Shown here: in pieces, positions 48,621-59,240 of the stretch
Layout: each line of letters starts with the position of its first letter
Position numbering within the stretch: the stretch's first letter is position 1
Assembly (NCBI GenBank): GCA_019232625.1
Contig: JAFANP010000035.1
Span: 77,512 to 141,511, forward strand
Direction of reading: 5' to 3'
Length of the DNA: 64,000 nt
From: Alphaproteobacteria bacterium
GTDB lineage: Bacteria > Pseudomonadota > Alphaproteobacteria > Sphingomonadales > Sphingomonadaceae
The notes under the pieces: model-generated
Database searches by the model: none
What the model was told of the DNA's origin: nothing
What the model saw: only the letters and a program-made list of their open reading frames with translations
Translations under genes and position numbers: made by a program

Positions 48621-50120
48621 TCAGCCGGTGATCCTGCTTCCCAGCGGCTTGGTGGCGGGGCCGTGGATGACCTCGCCGGAGAGCTCGAAGCGGGAGCCGT
48701 GGCAGGGGCAGTCCCAGGTCCGGTCGGTGGCGTTCCAGCCGACCAGGCAGCCCATGTGGGTGCAGACGGCGGAGACGGCGTGGACGCGGCCGTCTTCGTC
48801 CTTGAAGGCGGCGACGTTGTCGCCGTCGATCTTCATGATCGCGGCGTCTCCGGGGGCGAGCTCGTCGTAGCTCTTGGGCTTGCGCGAGAGGTAGCCGGAG
48901 ACGAGGTGGGCGGCGACCTCGGCATTCTCCTTGACGAACTCGCCGGCGCCGGCGACCGGCTTGATCCGGGCGGCGTCGAAGATGGCGCTCCAGCCATTCT
49001 CCTTGCCGGTGGCGAGATCGGCGATGATCATCGCCGCCGCCGTGCCGTTGGAGATGCCCCAGGCGGCGAAGCCGGTGGCGACGAGATAGCCGTTGCCGCC
49101 ATGGCTGGACCAGCCGATGAACGGCGCGGAATCCATCGCGCTGTAATCCTCGTTGATCCAGCGATATTCCACCGGGCCCGCGTCGAAATGCGCGGCCAGC
49201 CAGCGCTCGATGTCGGCCATGTACCTGAGCTCGTCGTCCGGGTGGCCGGGCTTGTAGTGGCTGCCGGCGACGATAGCGTAGACCTGGTCGCCCCTACGGT
49301 GGGTGCGTATCGAATGGCCCGGCTGCTCGGCATTCTTGTACATGCCCGGCGGCACCCGGCGGATCGGCGCGGCGATGACCGGCTCCGCCATCGGATAGGC
49401 CAGGGAATAATAGAGTCCGACCTGGCCGAGGGGGAGGTGGGTCGCCATCACCACCGCGCCGGCGCGCACGCTGCCGGCGTCGGTGACGACGCGGTTCGGG
49501 TCGTAGTCGACGACGCGGCTGCGCTCGAAGACATGGCAGCCCTCGCCCGGAAGGGTGGCGGCGAGCCCCGCGACGTAGCGGGTCGGATGGAACTGCGCCT
49601 GGTTCTCCCAGCGCATCGCCTGGAGCACTTCGAAGGGAAGGCCGGTGTCGCGCGTCAGGCTGGCGGGCAGGCCGAGACGCCGGGCGACCTCCACCTCCTT
49701 CTCGATCTGCTCCACATAGCTCTCGTCGTTGGTGTAGACGAAGGCGGGCGTCGGCTCGATGTCGGCGTCGACGCCATATTGCCGCGCCAGGCGCGCGATT
49801 TCGCGGATGCCGGCCTCCTGCGCCTCGGCGTAGAGGCGCGCCTTGTCCTGCCCGAACTTGCGCTCCAGCGTCTGGTAGAGGATGCCGTGCTGCGAGCTGA
49901 TCTTGGCGGTGGACTTGCCGGTGACCTGGCGGCCGACGCGCCGCGCCTCGACCAGGGCGACGCGCTGGCCGCGATCCTTGAGGAGCCGCGCGGCGGTGAC
50001 GCCGACGATGCCGCCGCCGACGATCGCCACGTCCACCTCGAGATCGCCGGCGAGCGCCGGGAAGGCCGGCCCCTCGCCGGCGGTGGCGTTCCAATAGCTG
50101 CGGTCCTCGGTCCGGGTCAC
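48621..50120 (-). CDS. FAD-dependent oxidoreductase with C-terminal Rieske domain
   Basis: VDVAIVGGGIVGVTAARLLKDRGQRVALVEA; CTHMGCLVGWN ... WDCPCHGSRFELSGEVIHGPA. Confidence 0.93.
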   Translation of the reverse strand: MTRTEDRSYWNATAGEGPAFPALAGDLEVDVAIVGGGIVGVTAARLLKDRGQRVALVEARRVGRQVTGKSTAKISSQHGILYQTLERKFGQDKARLYAEAQEAGIREIARLARQYGVDADIEPTPAFVYTNDESYVEQIEKEVEVARRLGLPASLTRDTGLPFEVLQAMRWENQAQFHPTRYVAGLAATLPGEGCHVFERSRVVDYDPNRVVTDAGSVRAGAVVMATHLPLGQVGLYYSLAYPMAEPVIAAPIRRVPPGMYKNAEQPGHSIRTHRRGDQVYAIVAGSHYKPGHPDDELRYMADIERWLAAHFDAGPVEYRWINEDYSAMDSAPFIGWSSHGGNGYLVATGFAAWGISNGTAAAMIIADLATGKENGWSAIFDAARIKPVAGAGEFVKENAEVAAHLVSGYLSRKPKSYDELAPGDAAIMKIDGDNVAAFKDEDGRVHAVSAVCTHMGCLVGWNATDRTWDCPCHGSRFELSGEVIHGPATKPLGSRITG

Positions 50121-50224
50121 ATTGGCCTCCTCGCCTGCGGGTGCGAGGCTTGAAACCGCCCGTTGCGAAGCCTGTTCCGCCCCCCTATCGGCGGAGCCTT
50201 CGTCATTCAGCCAGGGACCGCCCG

Positions 50225-52381
50225 ATGCGCAAAGCCGCCGCCTTCCTCCTCCTGCCGCTCGCCGGCTGCGCGACGAACGCCGCACCGCACGGGGCCGCGC
50301 CCGCGCACCGCGCCTCCATCGTCTACCCGGCGGCGGAGCGCGGGCCGGTGGTCGAGGAGCAGTTCGGCGTGAAGGTGGCCGATCCCTATCGCTGGCTCGA
50401 GGACGACGTGCGCGAGAGCCAGCGGGTGCGGCAGTGGGTCGCCGAGCAGAACGCGCTGACCCAGTCCTTCCTGGCGACCCTGCCGTCGCGCTCCGCCTTC
50501 CAGCAGCGCATGCGCGAGCTCTTCTCCTACGAGCGATTCACGGCGCCGGAGAAGAAGGGCGGCCGCTATTTCTACACCCGCAACACCGGCCTTCAGAACC
50601 AGAACGTGCTCTACGTGCGCGACCGGCTCGAAGGCGCGCCGCGGCTCTTGATCGACCCGAACGGCTGGTCGGCCGACGGCGCGACGGCGCTCGCGGAATG
50701 GTCGCCCTCGGAGGACGGCAGGAAGCTCCTCTACTCGGTCCAGGAGGGCGGCACCGACTGGCGCATCGTCCGCGTGCTCGACGTCGACACCGGCAGGCTG
50801 CTGCCGGACGAGGTCAAGTGGGTCAAATATTCCAATCTCGACTGGGCGAAGGACGGCTCGGGCTTCTATTATTCGCGCTTCGCCGCGCCCAAGGCGGGGC
50901 AGGAATATCAGTCGACGACCACCGGCCAGCAGGTCTGGTTCCACCGCCTCGGCACCGGCCAGGCCCAGGACAGGCTGGTCTTCGAGCAGCCGGACCGGCC
51001 GACGCTCGGCAACACGGCGGAGGTGTCGGACGACGGCCGCTGGCTGATCGTCAGCTCGTCCGAAGGGACGGACGCGCGCTACGAGGTGACGTTGATCGAC
51101 CTCGCTTCCCCCGGGTCGGCGCCGCGGCGCTTCATCACCGGCGTCGACAACGACTGGCGTTATCTCGGCAACGAGGGCACCACCTTCTACTGGGTGACCG
51201 ACCGCGGCGCTCCGCGCCTGCGCGTCGTCGCCACCGACATCGACCGGCCGGTGGCGGAAGCGCGGGAGATCGTCGCCGAGGACGCCGCGACGCTGGACGA
51301 CGCCTCGATCGTCGGCGGCAAGCTGGTGGTCAGCTACCTGGTCGACGCCAAGACCGAGGTCAGGACCTACGGGCTCGACGGCAGGCCGGTGGGGAAGGTG
51401 ACTCTCCCCGGCATCGGTTCGGCGGCAGGCTTCAAGGGGGATCGCGGGGATCCGGAGACCTTCTTCACCTTCACGAGCTTCAACTACCCGACGACCGTCT
51501 ACCGCTACGACGCCGCGACGGGCCAGGCGACGCCCTGGGCGCAGCCGCGAGTCGCCTTCAGCCCAGCCGACTTCAAGGTCGAGCAGCGTTTCTACCGCTC
51601 GAAGGACGGGACCCGGATCCCGCTGTTCCTGGTCTATCGCAAGGACCTCGACCTTCGCCGCCGCCACCCGACCCTGCTCTACGGCTACGGCGGCTTCAAC
51701 GCGGCGATGACTCCGTCCTTCTCCTCGACCAACCTCGCCTGGATCGAGCGCGGCGGGGTCTATGCAATGGCGAACCTGCGCGGCGGCAGCGAATATGGCT
51801 CCGCCTGGCACGATTCCGGGCGGCTGGCGAAGAAGCAGAACGTGTTCGACGACTTCATCGCGGCGGGCGAGTATCTGATCGGCCAGGGGATCACGTCGAA
51901 GAAGCAGCTCGCCATCTACGGCCGCTCCAACGGCGGCCTGCTGATCGGCGCGGTCGTCAACCAGCGGCCGGACCTGTTCGCGGCGGCGCTGCCGGCCGTC
52001 GGCGTCATGGACATGCTGCGCTTCAACCGCTTCACCGCCGGGCGCTACTGGGTCGACGATTACGGCTATCCGGACCGCGAGGCGGACTTCCGCACGCTGC
52101 TCGCCTACTCGCCCTACCACAACATCCGCGCCGGCGTGCACTACCCGCCGACGCTCGCGACCACGGCCGACACCGACGACCGGGTCGTTCCGGGGCACAG
52201 CTTCAAATATACCGCCGCCCTCCAGAATGCCGACCCGAACGGCGCGCCGCACCTCATCCGGATCGAGACTCGCGCCGGCCACGGATCGGGCAAGCCGACC
52301 GAGAAGATCATCGAGGAATATGCCGACATGTGGGCGTTCATCGCCCACTATACCGGCCTGGAGGCGTCGGGAGGCCGCTGA
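50225..52381 (+). CDS. Prolyl oligopeptidase family (S9) serine peptidase, lipoprotein signal
   Basis: LPLAGCATN lipobox; IYGRSNGGLLIGAVVNQRPDLF nucleophile motif. Confidence 0.93.
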   Translation: MRKAAAFLLLPLAGCATNAAPHGAAPAHRASIVYPAAERGPVVEEQFGVKVADPYRWLEDDVRESQRVRQWVAEQNALTQSFLATLPSRSAFQQRMRELFSYERFTAPEKKGGRYFYTRNTGLQNQNVLYVRDRLEGAPRLLIDPNGWSADGATALAEWSPSEDGRKLLYSVQEGGTDWRIVRVLDVDTGRLLPDEVKWVKYSNLDWAKDGSGFYYSRFAAPKAGQEYQSTTTGQQVWFHRLGTGQAQDRLVFEQPDRPTLGNTAEVSDDGRWLIVSSSEGTDARYEVTLIDLASPGSAPRRFITGVDNDWRYLGNEGTTFYWVTDRGAPRLRVVATDIDRPVAEAREIVAEDAATLDDASIVGGKLVVSYLVDAKTEVRTYGLDGRPVGKVTLPGIGSAAGFKGDRGDPETFFTFTSFNYPTTVYRYDAATGQATPWAQPRVAFSPADFKVEQRFYRSKDGTRIPLFLVYRKDLDLRRRHPTLLYGYGGFNAAMTPSFSSTNLAWIERGGVYAMANLRGGSEYGSAWHDSGRLAKKQNVFDDFIAAGEYLIGQGITSKKQLAIYGRSNGGLLIGAVVNQRPDLFAAALPAVGVMDMLRFNRFTAGRYWVDDYGYPDREADFRTLLAYSPYHNIRAGVHYPPTLATTADTDDRVVPGHSFKYTAALQNADPNGAPHLIRIETRAGHGSGKPTEKIIEEYADMWAFIAHYTGLEASGGR

Positions 52382-52485
52382 CCGCCCCGCCTTGACGGGC
52401 CACCCGCCCCCTCTAGGCTGACGCCGGCCTTGGGGGAGGCGCGCATTCGAGTCGCTCGGCTCCCCAGTCCAGCAGGGGAAACGAC

Positions 52486-54711
52486 ATGGCGATCATCAAC
52501 GGCACTCCCGGCGACGACTTCCTGAGCGGGACGCCGAGCGCGGACACGATCAACGGGCTGGGCGGCAACGACCTCGTCAATGCCGGCGCGGGCGACGACT
52601 CCGTCGACGGCGGCGACGGCCACGACAATCTGCGCGGCGAGGACGGCAATGACAGCCTGTCGGGCGGCAATGGCGACGATTACCTGCGCGGCGGCCTCGG
52701 CAACGACCTGCTCGACGGCGGCGCCGGCTGGGACCGCGCCGCCTTCTTCACCGCGCCGGGCGGCATCGCCGTCGACCTGCGCATCCAGGGCGTCGCCCAG
52801 AATACCGGCATGGGCATGGATACGCTGGTCGGCATCGAGCATGCGTCCGGCACGGAGTTCGCCGACGTCATCACCGGCGACGACGGCCCCAACTGGCTGT
52901 GGGGCGAGAATGGCGACGACACGATCAGCGCCAATGGCGGAGACGACCTCGTAGAGGTCGGCCCCGGCAACGTCGTCGCCGACGGCGGCGCCGGCAACGA
53001 CGGCTTCTCGGTGTGGGCGAACGGGGCGGCGCTGGCCGGCGTCAGCGTGTCGCTGCTGCTCCAGGGCGGCGCCCAGGCGACCGGCATCGGCACGATGACG
53101 ATCAGCGGCTTCGAGAACCTCTCCGGGTCGCTCGGCAACGACACGCTCACCGGCGACGGCGCGGCCAACCTCCTCGCCGGCGACCAGGGCAACGACCATC
53201 TGAGCGGCGGCGCCGGCAACGACATACTCTACGGCGACGGCCGGATCATCGTCGACACGCACGGCACCGGCCTCTCCGGTCCGATCGCCACCTATGCGGA
53301 CGTCACGGCGATCGACCCGGCGCTGGCGGACGGCGACGACGTGCTCGAGGGCGGCGACGGCGACGACCTTCTGAACGGGGGCGGGGGCTCGGACACGGCG
53401 AGCTATGCGACGGCGTCGGGCGCCGTGCAGGTCTTCCTCGGCGCCGGCGGCGGCAGCGCCAGCGGCGCGGCCGGCGAGGACACGTTGATCAGCATCGAGA
53501 ACGTCACCGGCTCCGGCTATGACGACCTCATCCGCGGCGACGCCAATGCCAACGTCCTCGACGGCGGCGCGGGGCACGACTTCATGCGCGGCCTGGGCGG
53601 CAACGACGTGATCACCGGCGGGACCGGCGACGACTATCTCGACGGCGGCCTCGGCGACGACCTTCTCGACGGCGGCGCCGGCTGGGACCGCGCCTCCTAC
53701 GCCGTGAGCGCGACGGGCGGCGTGACCGTCAACCTTGCCCTCTCGGGCCCGCAGGCGACGGGGCAAGGCACCGACACGCTGGTCGGAATCGAGCATGTCT
53801 CCGGGACGATCTTCAACGACGTGCTCACCGGCGACGGCGGCGACAACTGGATCTGGGGCGGCTCCAACGGCTCGGGCGTGACCGGCAACGACACCCTCTC
53901 GGGCGGAGGCGGCAACGACCTCGTCGAGGTCGGGCCCGGCACCCACCTCCTCTCGGGCGGCGCCGGCACCGACACGCTGTCGCTGTGGGGCAACGACGTC
54001 GACATCTCGGCCGCCGGAGTCACCGTCTCGCTCGCCCTCCAGGGGGCGCCGCAGGACACCGAGCAGGGCATGATGAACCTGTCCGGCTTCGAGAATCTCT
54101 CCGGCTCCAAATATGCCGACGTGCTGACCGGCGATTCCGGGGCCAATCTGCTCGCCGGCGACCAGGGCAACGACCTGCTCAGCGGCGGCGACGGCGACGA
54201 CGTCCTCTACGGCGACGGCCGGGTCACGGCGGACACCCACGACACGGGCGGGTCGGGGCCGATCGTCACCTATGCGGACGTGACCCTCGTCGATCCGACG
54301 CTGGTCGCCGGCAACGACACGTTGGTGGGCGGCAAGGGCAACGACACGCTCAACGGCGGCGGCGGCGACGACCTGCTCACCGGCAGCCAGGGGGAGGACC
54401 GGTTCGTCTTCGGCCCCGCTTCCGGCCACGACCACGTCACCGACTTCGCCAAGAAGGACACGATCGCCATCCTCGGAGTCGCGGGGGTGGACGACTTCTC
54501 CGACCTCACCATCGTCAGCGTCGGCGGCAGCGCGGTGATCAGCTGGGGGACGGGCGACACGGTGACTCTCGACGGCTACAAGGCGAGCAAGCTCTCCGCG
54601 GCGGACTTCAGCTTTGGACCGGCGCCGGCGGCGGCGCACTCGGCCTTCGCCTTCGAGGGCCACGGCGCCGATGCTCATGCGGCGGCGCAGGCGATGACGT
54701 GGAACCCCTGA
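52486..54711 (+). CDS. RTX / hemolysin-type calcium-binding repeat protein
   Basis: Multiple GGxGNDxLxGG repeats, terminal RTX-like FVFGPASGHDHVTDFAKKDTIAILG. Confidence 0.92.
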   Translation: MAIINGTPGDDFLSGTPSADTINGLGGNDLVNAGAGDDSVDGGDGHDNLRGEDGNDSLSGGNGDDYLRGGLGNDLLDGGAGWDRAAFFTAPGGIAVDLRIQGVAQNTGMGMDTLVGIEHASGTEFADVITGDDGPNWLWGENGDDTISANGGDDLVEVGPGNVVADGGAGNDGFSVWANGAALAGVSVSLLLQGGAQATGIGTMTISGFENLSGSLGNDTLTGDGAANLLAGDQGNDHLSGGAGNDILYGDGRIIVDTHGTGLSGPIATYADVTAIDPALADGDDVLEGGDGDDLLNGGGGSDTASYATASGAVQVFLGAGGGSASGAAGEDTLISIENVTGSGYDDLIRGDANANVLDGGAGHDFMRGLGGNDVITGGTGDDYLDGGLGDDLLDGGAGWDRASYAVSATGGVTVNLALSGPQATGQGTDTLVGIEHVSGTIFNDVLTGDGGDNWIWGGSNGSGVTGNDTLSGGGGNDLVEVGPGTHLLSGGAGTDTLSLWGNDVDISAAGVTVSLALQGAPQDTEQGMMNLSGFENLSGSKYADVLTGDSGANLLAGDQGNDLLSGGDGDDVLYGDGRVTADTHDTGGSGPIVTYADVTLVDPTLVAGNDTLVGGKGNDTLNGGGGDDLLTGSQGEDRFVFGPASGHDHVTDFAKKDTIAILGVAGVDDFSDLTIVSVGGSAVISWGTGDTVTLDGYKASKLSAADFSFGPAPAAAHSAFAFEGHGADAHAAAQAMTWNP

Positions 54712-54798
54712 ATCCTGAACGACAGCCTAAGAGCCAGTTCAGTCCGGCGACAGCTTCGGCTGCGTAACGACCTCCGGGCGACACGAGGGAGGTCTTCA

Positions 54799-55185
54799 AT
54801 GCGCAGGTTCATCGCCGCCGCCGCCGGGGCGGCGCTCATCGGTTCCGTCTTCGCCGCGCCCGCCGAGGCGCGGGGGCGCTGGCACCGCCACCACGACGAC
54901 GTCGACGCGGGCGACGTGGTCGCCGGCGCGGTGGTGATCGGCGGGATCGCCGCCCTCGCCTCGGCGATCGGCGAGGGCAACCGCCAGAAGCAGGACGCCG
55001 CGGTCGACAGCTGCTCGCGGGAGGCGGAATCGCGGCTGGACGGGCGAGTCACCGACATTGCCGGGGTCACCAAGCGCAAGGGCTATTACACCGTCGAGGG
55101 GAATGTCGAAGGCGGCGTCGGCTTCAGCTGCACGATCCGCAACGGCAGCGTCTACAGCTTCCGAAGCGCCGCCGACGGCGCCTAG
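54799..55185 (+). CDS. Hypothetical secreted protein
   Basis: MRRFIAAAAGAALIGSVFAAPAEARGRW signal peptide. Confidence 0.65.
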   Translation: MRRFIAAAAGAALIGSVFAAPAEARGRWHRHHDDVDAGDVVAGAVVIGGIAALASAIGEGNRQKQDAAVDSCSREAESRLDGRVTDIAGVTKRKGYYTVEGNVEGGVGFSCTIRNGSVYSFRSAADGA

Positions 55186-55207
55186 GGCAGGCTGGGTTTA
55201 GGTTGAT

Positions 55208-55347
55208 CCGCTCATCCTGAGTAGGGACTGAGCTTGGCGAAGCCTGTCCTGAGCGACGCCGCAGGCGGCGTCGAAGGGGATCGTATCGAAGGACCGTCCT
55301 TCGAGACGCCGCTTCGACTTCGCTCAGCGGCTCCTCAGGATGAGCGG
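55208..55347. repeat. Palindromic intergenic repeat (MITE/REP-like), ~140 bp
   Basis: 14-bp perfect terminal inverted repeats CCGCTCATCCTGAG / CTCAGGATGAGCGG with internal TCGAAGG/CCTTCGA pairs. Confidence 0.7.
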
Positions 55348-55378
55348 AAGCAGTGCGTCAACCTAATTCCTCAATGCT

Positions 55379-55870
55379 CTAGCCGGCCCGGGGGCGGTCC
55401 TTCAGCGCCGCCGCCACCTCGCCGAGCTGGTCGGCGGCCGTGCCCCAGCCGTCCTTGAAGCCCATCGTCTCGTGCCGTCCGGCGGCGGCGGCGTCGGGGT
55501 GCATGGCGACGACCCGGTAACGGGTCCTCCCCTCGCCGGCGTCGGCGAGTGTGACGACGGCGGTGAAGACGAAGCCGGCGGGATCGGCGGCGTTGGGCCG
55601 CCAGCCTTCGCCCAGGGCCGAGGTCCAGACGATCCGCTCCCCCTCCACCACCTCAAGGAAGCAGCCGGTGCCGGCGAAGCCCTCGCCGTTCGGCCCTTCC
55701 ATGCGCGTGAAGAACTTGCCGCCGGGCCGCACGTCCATCTCGCATTCCGGCGTGGACCAAGGCTTCGGGCACCACCATTTCTTCAAATGCTCGGGGTTCG
55801 TATACGCTTCCCAGACGAGCTCCCGCGGGGCGTCGAGCACGCGCTCGACCACCAGATCGGTCTCACTCAC
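55379..55870 (-). CDS. SRPBCC / AHSA1-like protein
   Basis: VVERVLDAPRELVWEAYTNPEHLKKWWCPKPW ... MGFKDGWGTAADQL. Confidence 0.88.
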   Translation of the reverse strand: MSETDLVVERVLDAPRELVWEAYTNPEHLKKWWCPKPWSTPECEMDVRPGGKFFTRMEGPNGEGFAGTGCFLEVVEGERIVWTSALGEGWRPNAADPAGFVFTAVVTLADAGEGRTRYRVVAMHPDAAAAGRHETMGFKDGWGTAADQLGEVAAALKDRPRAG

Positions 55871-56210
55871 TGTCGCTCTCCTTGGCCTTGAGGGTTTCGA
55901 GATAGTCTTCGAGCCGGTCCAGCCGCCCCTCCCAGAGGCGGCGCTGCGCCGCGATCCAGGTCTCGGCGGCCGACAAAGCGGCGGGCTCGATCCGGCAGGT
56001 GCGGACCCGGCCCGCCTTTTCGGAACGGACCAGCCCGCTGCTCTCCAGCGCCTGGAGATGCTGGAGGACGGCGGGGAGGCTGATCGGCAGCGGCCGGGCC
56101 AGTTCCGACACGCTCGCCGGACCCTGCGAGAGCCGCGCCAGCATCGCCCGGCGCGAGGGATCGGCGAGGGCGTGGAAGGCAAGGTCGAGCCGGGCGGATT
56201 GGTTAAGCAC
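55863..56210 (-). CDS. ArsR-family transcriptional regulator
   Basis: ALADPSRRAMLARLSQGPASVSELARPLPISLPAVLQHLQALESSGLV. Confidence 0.88.
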   Translation of the reverse strand: MLNQSARLDLAFHALADPSRRAMLARLSQGPASVSELARPLPISLPAVLQHLQALESSGLVRSEKAGRVRTCRIEPAALSAAETWIAAQRRLWEGRLDRLEDYLETLKAKESDSE

Positions 56211-56270
56211 ATGGTTAAGTAACGTGGCCCGGCACGGCTGGCAAGGGCGCTCGGCCGCGCAGCTTGGCCC

Positions 56271-58436
56271 GTGACGAACGGCTTCCGGCGCGATAGACAT
56301 GCACGCATGGGGGTTGGGTCGCGGATCGGAAAAGGCGCGCGGGCGGCGCTGGCGATGACGGCGCTTGCGGTGGGCGTCACCGCCTTCGCCTGCGCCGATC
56401 CGGGCGTCACCCCGACCTGGGAGCTCGCCAAGGATTATTACGATCTCGGCGGAAACGGCGCGATGCTGACGCCCGGGAACGACACCCGGGTGAACCTGCT
56501 GCTCCTTCTCGCCGACCGGCACGGCACGCCGGTGCGCGACCCGGCGGCGACTCAGAAGGGGCCGCCCCTGGTGCTGTTTCCGTGGACGGTGATGTCGGAG
56601 GCGGCCGCGCCCCCCGCGCCGGCGCCGACGGACGGCGACTATAGGGAGCCCTCGCGCTGCCAGACCCAGGCTTCGGGCGCGGCCGCCTTCCTCGCCGCCC
56701 TGAAGGCCGATCCGCAGCTCCCGCAGGAGGAGAGGCAGGCGCTGGCGGCGGCACGGAGCGCCTACGTTCCCGATTGCGCGGCGGCGGGATCGCCGCCGGC
56801 CGCCCCGGCCGTGTCCTCGCCGGCCGGCAAGGCCTTCGCGGCCTACCTGACCGGTGCCGGTCAATTTTACGGCGGCCGCTTTCCGGAGGCGCGCGGCACC
56901 TTCGCCGCCCTGAACGCCGCGCCGGACCCGTGGGTTCGGGAAACGGCGCTCTACATGGCGGCGCGGACCGAGCTCAACCGGGCGCAGCAGGCGTCGTTCG
57001 ACGAATATGGCTCGCTCGCCGAGCCCGAGCACCGGGACATGGCGGCGATCGCTGCGGCGGGTGCCGCGTTCGACGCCTATCTCAAGGCCTATCCGAACGG
57101 GCGATATGCCGCTTCAGCGCGCGGGCTGACGCGGCGGGTCGCCTGGCTCGGCGGCAAGCGGGAGGCGCTGGCCGCCGCCCTGGAGCGGCAGCTCGCCGGC
57201 CCCGCGGCATCCGGCGCCGCGGCGGGCGTGGCCCTCGCCGACGAGATCGACGTGACGCTGCTGGAGCCGGGCGGGGGCGCCGCCGCCCGCGATCCGCTGC
57301 TCGTCGCGGTCGTCGACCTCCAGCGCATGCGCTGCACCCAGACGTCCGACACGCCGGGCGAGGCGTGCGGGCCGCGCCTCGCCGCGGGCGAGCTGGAGCG
57401 GCAGGCGCCGCTCTTCGCCAGGGAGCCGGCCCTGTACGGCTACCTTCGCGCCGCCCAGGCCTATTTCGTCCGCCACCAGCCGCGCGAGGTGCTCTCGCTG
57501 ATCCCGGACTCGGCCCGGCAGCGCCGCTTCAGCTATGTCGAGTTCAGCCGCCAGGTGCTGCGCGGCATGGCGCTCGACGCCGTCCACGACCGGAACGCCC
57601 GCGCCTTCTGGCTGAGCCTGTTCGACGGCGCGGTTCAGCCCTACCAGCGCGAGGCGCTGGAGCTGGCCCTGGCGCTGCACGAGGAGCGGAGCGGCGGCCT
57701 CGCCCGCATCTTCGCACCGGATTCCAAGGTGCGGCATCCCGTCATGCGCCAGCTGCTGCTCGAGAACGTCGCCGGACCCGACCTGCTTCGCCAGCAGGCG
57801 AGGGACTCGCGCGCGCCGAAGCAGGAGCGGGAGGTCGCGACCTACATGCTGCTGGCAAAGGAGCTTCGCGGCGGTTTCTACCGCGAATTCCTCGACGACA
57901 TCCGGCTGGCCCCGGCCGAGGCTCAGGAGACCGGCTATTACGAAGGCGCGGCGGATTACGACGCGCGCTATTCCGACGAGCTCCCGCCGCCCCCGCTGGG
58001 CCGCTTCGGGGCCAAGGCGCCGCTCGGCGACGCCGGTTGCCCGGCGCTGACCGCCACCGTCCGCCAGCTCGCCGACGCGCCCAAGGCCGTCCGGCCGCGC
58101 CTGTGCCTCGCCGAATATTTCCGGAGCAACGGCTTCGACGGGTTCGAGGCGGACGGCCAGGTCGAGGGCAAGGGCCTGGGAACCTCCAAGCCGCAATTCC
58201 CGGGCGGCCGCTACGAGCGGCTGGAAGTCTACAAGTCGGTGATCGCCGACCCGGCGGCGAGCGACGACGACCGTGCGCTGGCGCTCAACCGCGCCGTCCG
58301 CTGCTACGCCCCGAGCGGCTACAATAGCTGCGGCGGCACCGAGGTCCCGGTCGAGCAGCGGCGCGCCTGGTTCAACCGCCTGAAGCACGATTACCCCAGG
58401 TCGCGCTGGGCGCAGTCGCTGAAATTCTACTGGTAG
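56271..58436 (+). CDS. Hypothetical secreted TPR-like protein
   Basis: Long ORF; CADPGVTPTWELAKDYYDLGGNGAMLTPGNDTRVNLLLLLAD. Confidence 0.7.
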   Translation: MTNGFRRDRHARMGVGSRIGKGARAALAMTALAVGVTAFACADPGVTPTWELAKDYYDLGGNGAMLTPGNDTRVNLLLLLADRHGTPVRDPAATQKGPPLVLFPWTVMSEAAAPPAPAPTDGDYREPSRCQTQASGAAAFLAALKADPQLPQEERQALAAARSAYVPDCAAAGSPPAAPAVSSPAGKAFAAYLTGAGQFYGGRFPEARGTFAALNAAPDPWVRETALYMAARTELNRAQQASFDEYGSLAEPEHRDMAAIAAAGAAFDAYLKAYPNGRYAASARGLTRRVAWLGGKREALAAALERQLAGPAASGAAAGVALADEIDVTLLEPGGGAAARDPLLVAVVDLQRMRCTQTSDTPGEACGPRLAAGELERQAPLFAREPALYGYLRAAQAYFVRHQPREVLSLIPDSARQRRFSYVEFSRQVLRGMALDAVHDRNARAFWLSLFDGAVQPYQREALELALALHEERSGGLARIFAPDSKVRHPVMRQLLLENVAGPDLLRQQARDSRAPKQEREVATYMLLAKELRGGFYREFLDDIRLAPAEAQETGYYEGAADYDARYSDELPPPPLGRFGAKAPLGDAGCPALTATVRQLADAPKAVRPRLCLAEYFRSNGFDGFEADGQVEGKGLGTSKPQFPGGRYERLEVYKSVIADPAASDDDRALALNRAVRCYAPSGYNSCGGTEVPVEQRRAWFNRLKHDYPRSRWAQSLKFYW

Positions 58437-58519
58437 GCGGCGCCGTCCGCCGGCCGTGGGGGGCGGCGCTGGCGGCGGCGCTCGCGCTCGCCGCCTGCTC
58501 TCCGGCCCAGCCGGACCGG

Positions 58520-59182
58520 GTGGCGGCGAGCGACTACGATTCCTTCTGGCTCTGGGCCGGAGTCAAGGCCGGGCCGGCCTTGTCCAGGGCGCGGACGCTC
58601 TATCTGCTCGACGGCGAGATACGCGCGCGGGCGCCGGGCCGCTACCTGGCGCTGCGGCCGGGCGTGCCGCGGCTGCCGGCGCCGGAGACCTGGCTGGTGG
58701 TCCGCACCGACACGCTCGACTGGGGAGGAGAAGAGGTCGCCCGCCTAAAGGCGCGGCTCGAGGCGTGGAGGGCGGCGGGCAACAGGGTGCAGGGCCTGCA
58801 GGTGGATTTCGACGCCCGGACGCGCGGGCTCGGCCGCTACGCCGCCTTCCTCGCGGCGCTTCGCCGGGCGCTCCCGCCGCGCTACCGTCTGTCCATCACC
58901 GGGCTCATGGACTGGAGCGCGAACGGCGATCCGGCCGCGCTCGCGGCGCTGGACGGCATCGTCGACGAAATCGTGATCCAGACCTATCGCGGACGCGACA
59001 CCATCCCCGGCTACGAGGCGTGGCTTCGGAGATTGCGGGGCTTTCGCCTTCCCTTCAAGATCGGGCTCGTCGAAGGCGGGCAGTGGCGCGCGCCGGCCGA
59101 GCTGGCGGCCGAACCGCGCTTCCGCGGCTATGTCGTCTTCCTCGTCAACCCACCGCCCCAGCCGGGCGCCCGGCGCCGCTAG
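58520..59182 (+). CDS. DUF3142-like protein (true start probably slightly upstream)
   Basis: [45 protein letters not shown]; upstream in-frame AACSPAQP lipobox-like. Confidence 0.7.
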   Translation: MAASDYDSFWLWAGVKAGPALSRARTLYLLDGEIRARAPGRYLALRPGVPRLPAPETWLVVRTDTLDWGGEEVARLKARLEAWRAAGNRVQGLQVDFDARTRGLGRYAAFLAALRRALPPRYRLSITGLMDWSANGDPAALAALDGIVDEIVIQTYRGRDTIPGYEAWLRRLRGFRLPFKIGLVEGGQWRAPAELAAEPRFRGYVVFLVNPPPQPGARRR

Positions 59183-59240
59183 CGGGCACAGGGCGAGGCC
59201 GGCCTTTACTCCCGGGGACGCGGTGCCTTATCGCCCGGCC

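Noticed and set aside
50207-52348. 713-aa minus-strand ORF
   Set aside because: Antisense shadow of the prolyl oligopeptidase gene.
52348-54678. 776-aa minus-strand ORF antisense to RTX gene
   Set aside because: Repeat-driven shadow ORF; RTX frame has recognisable repeats.
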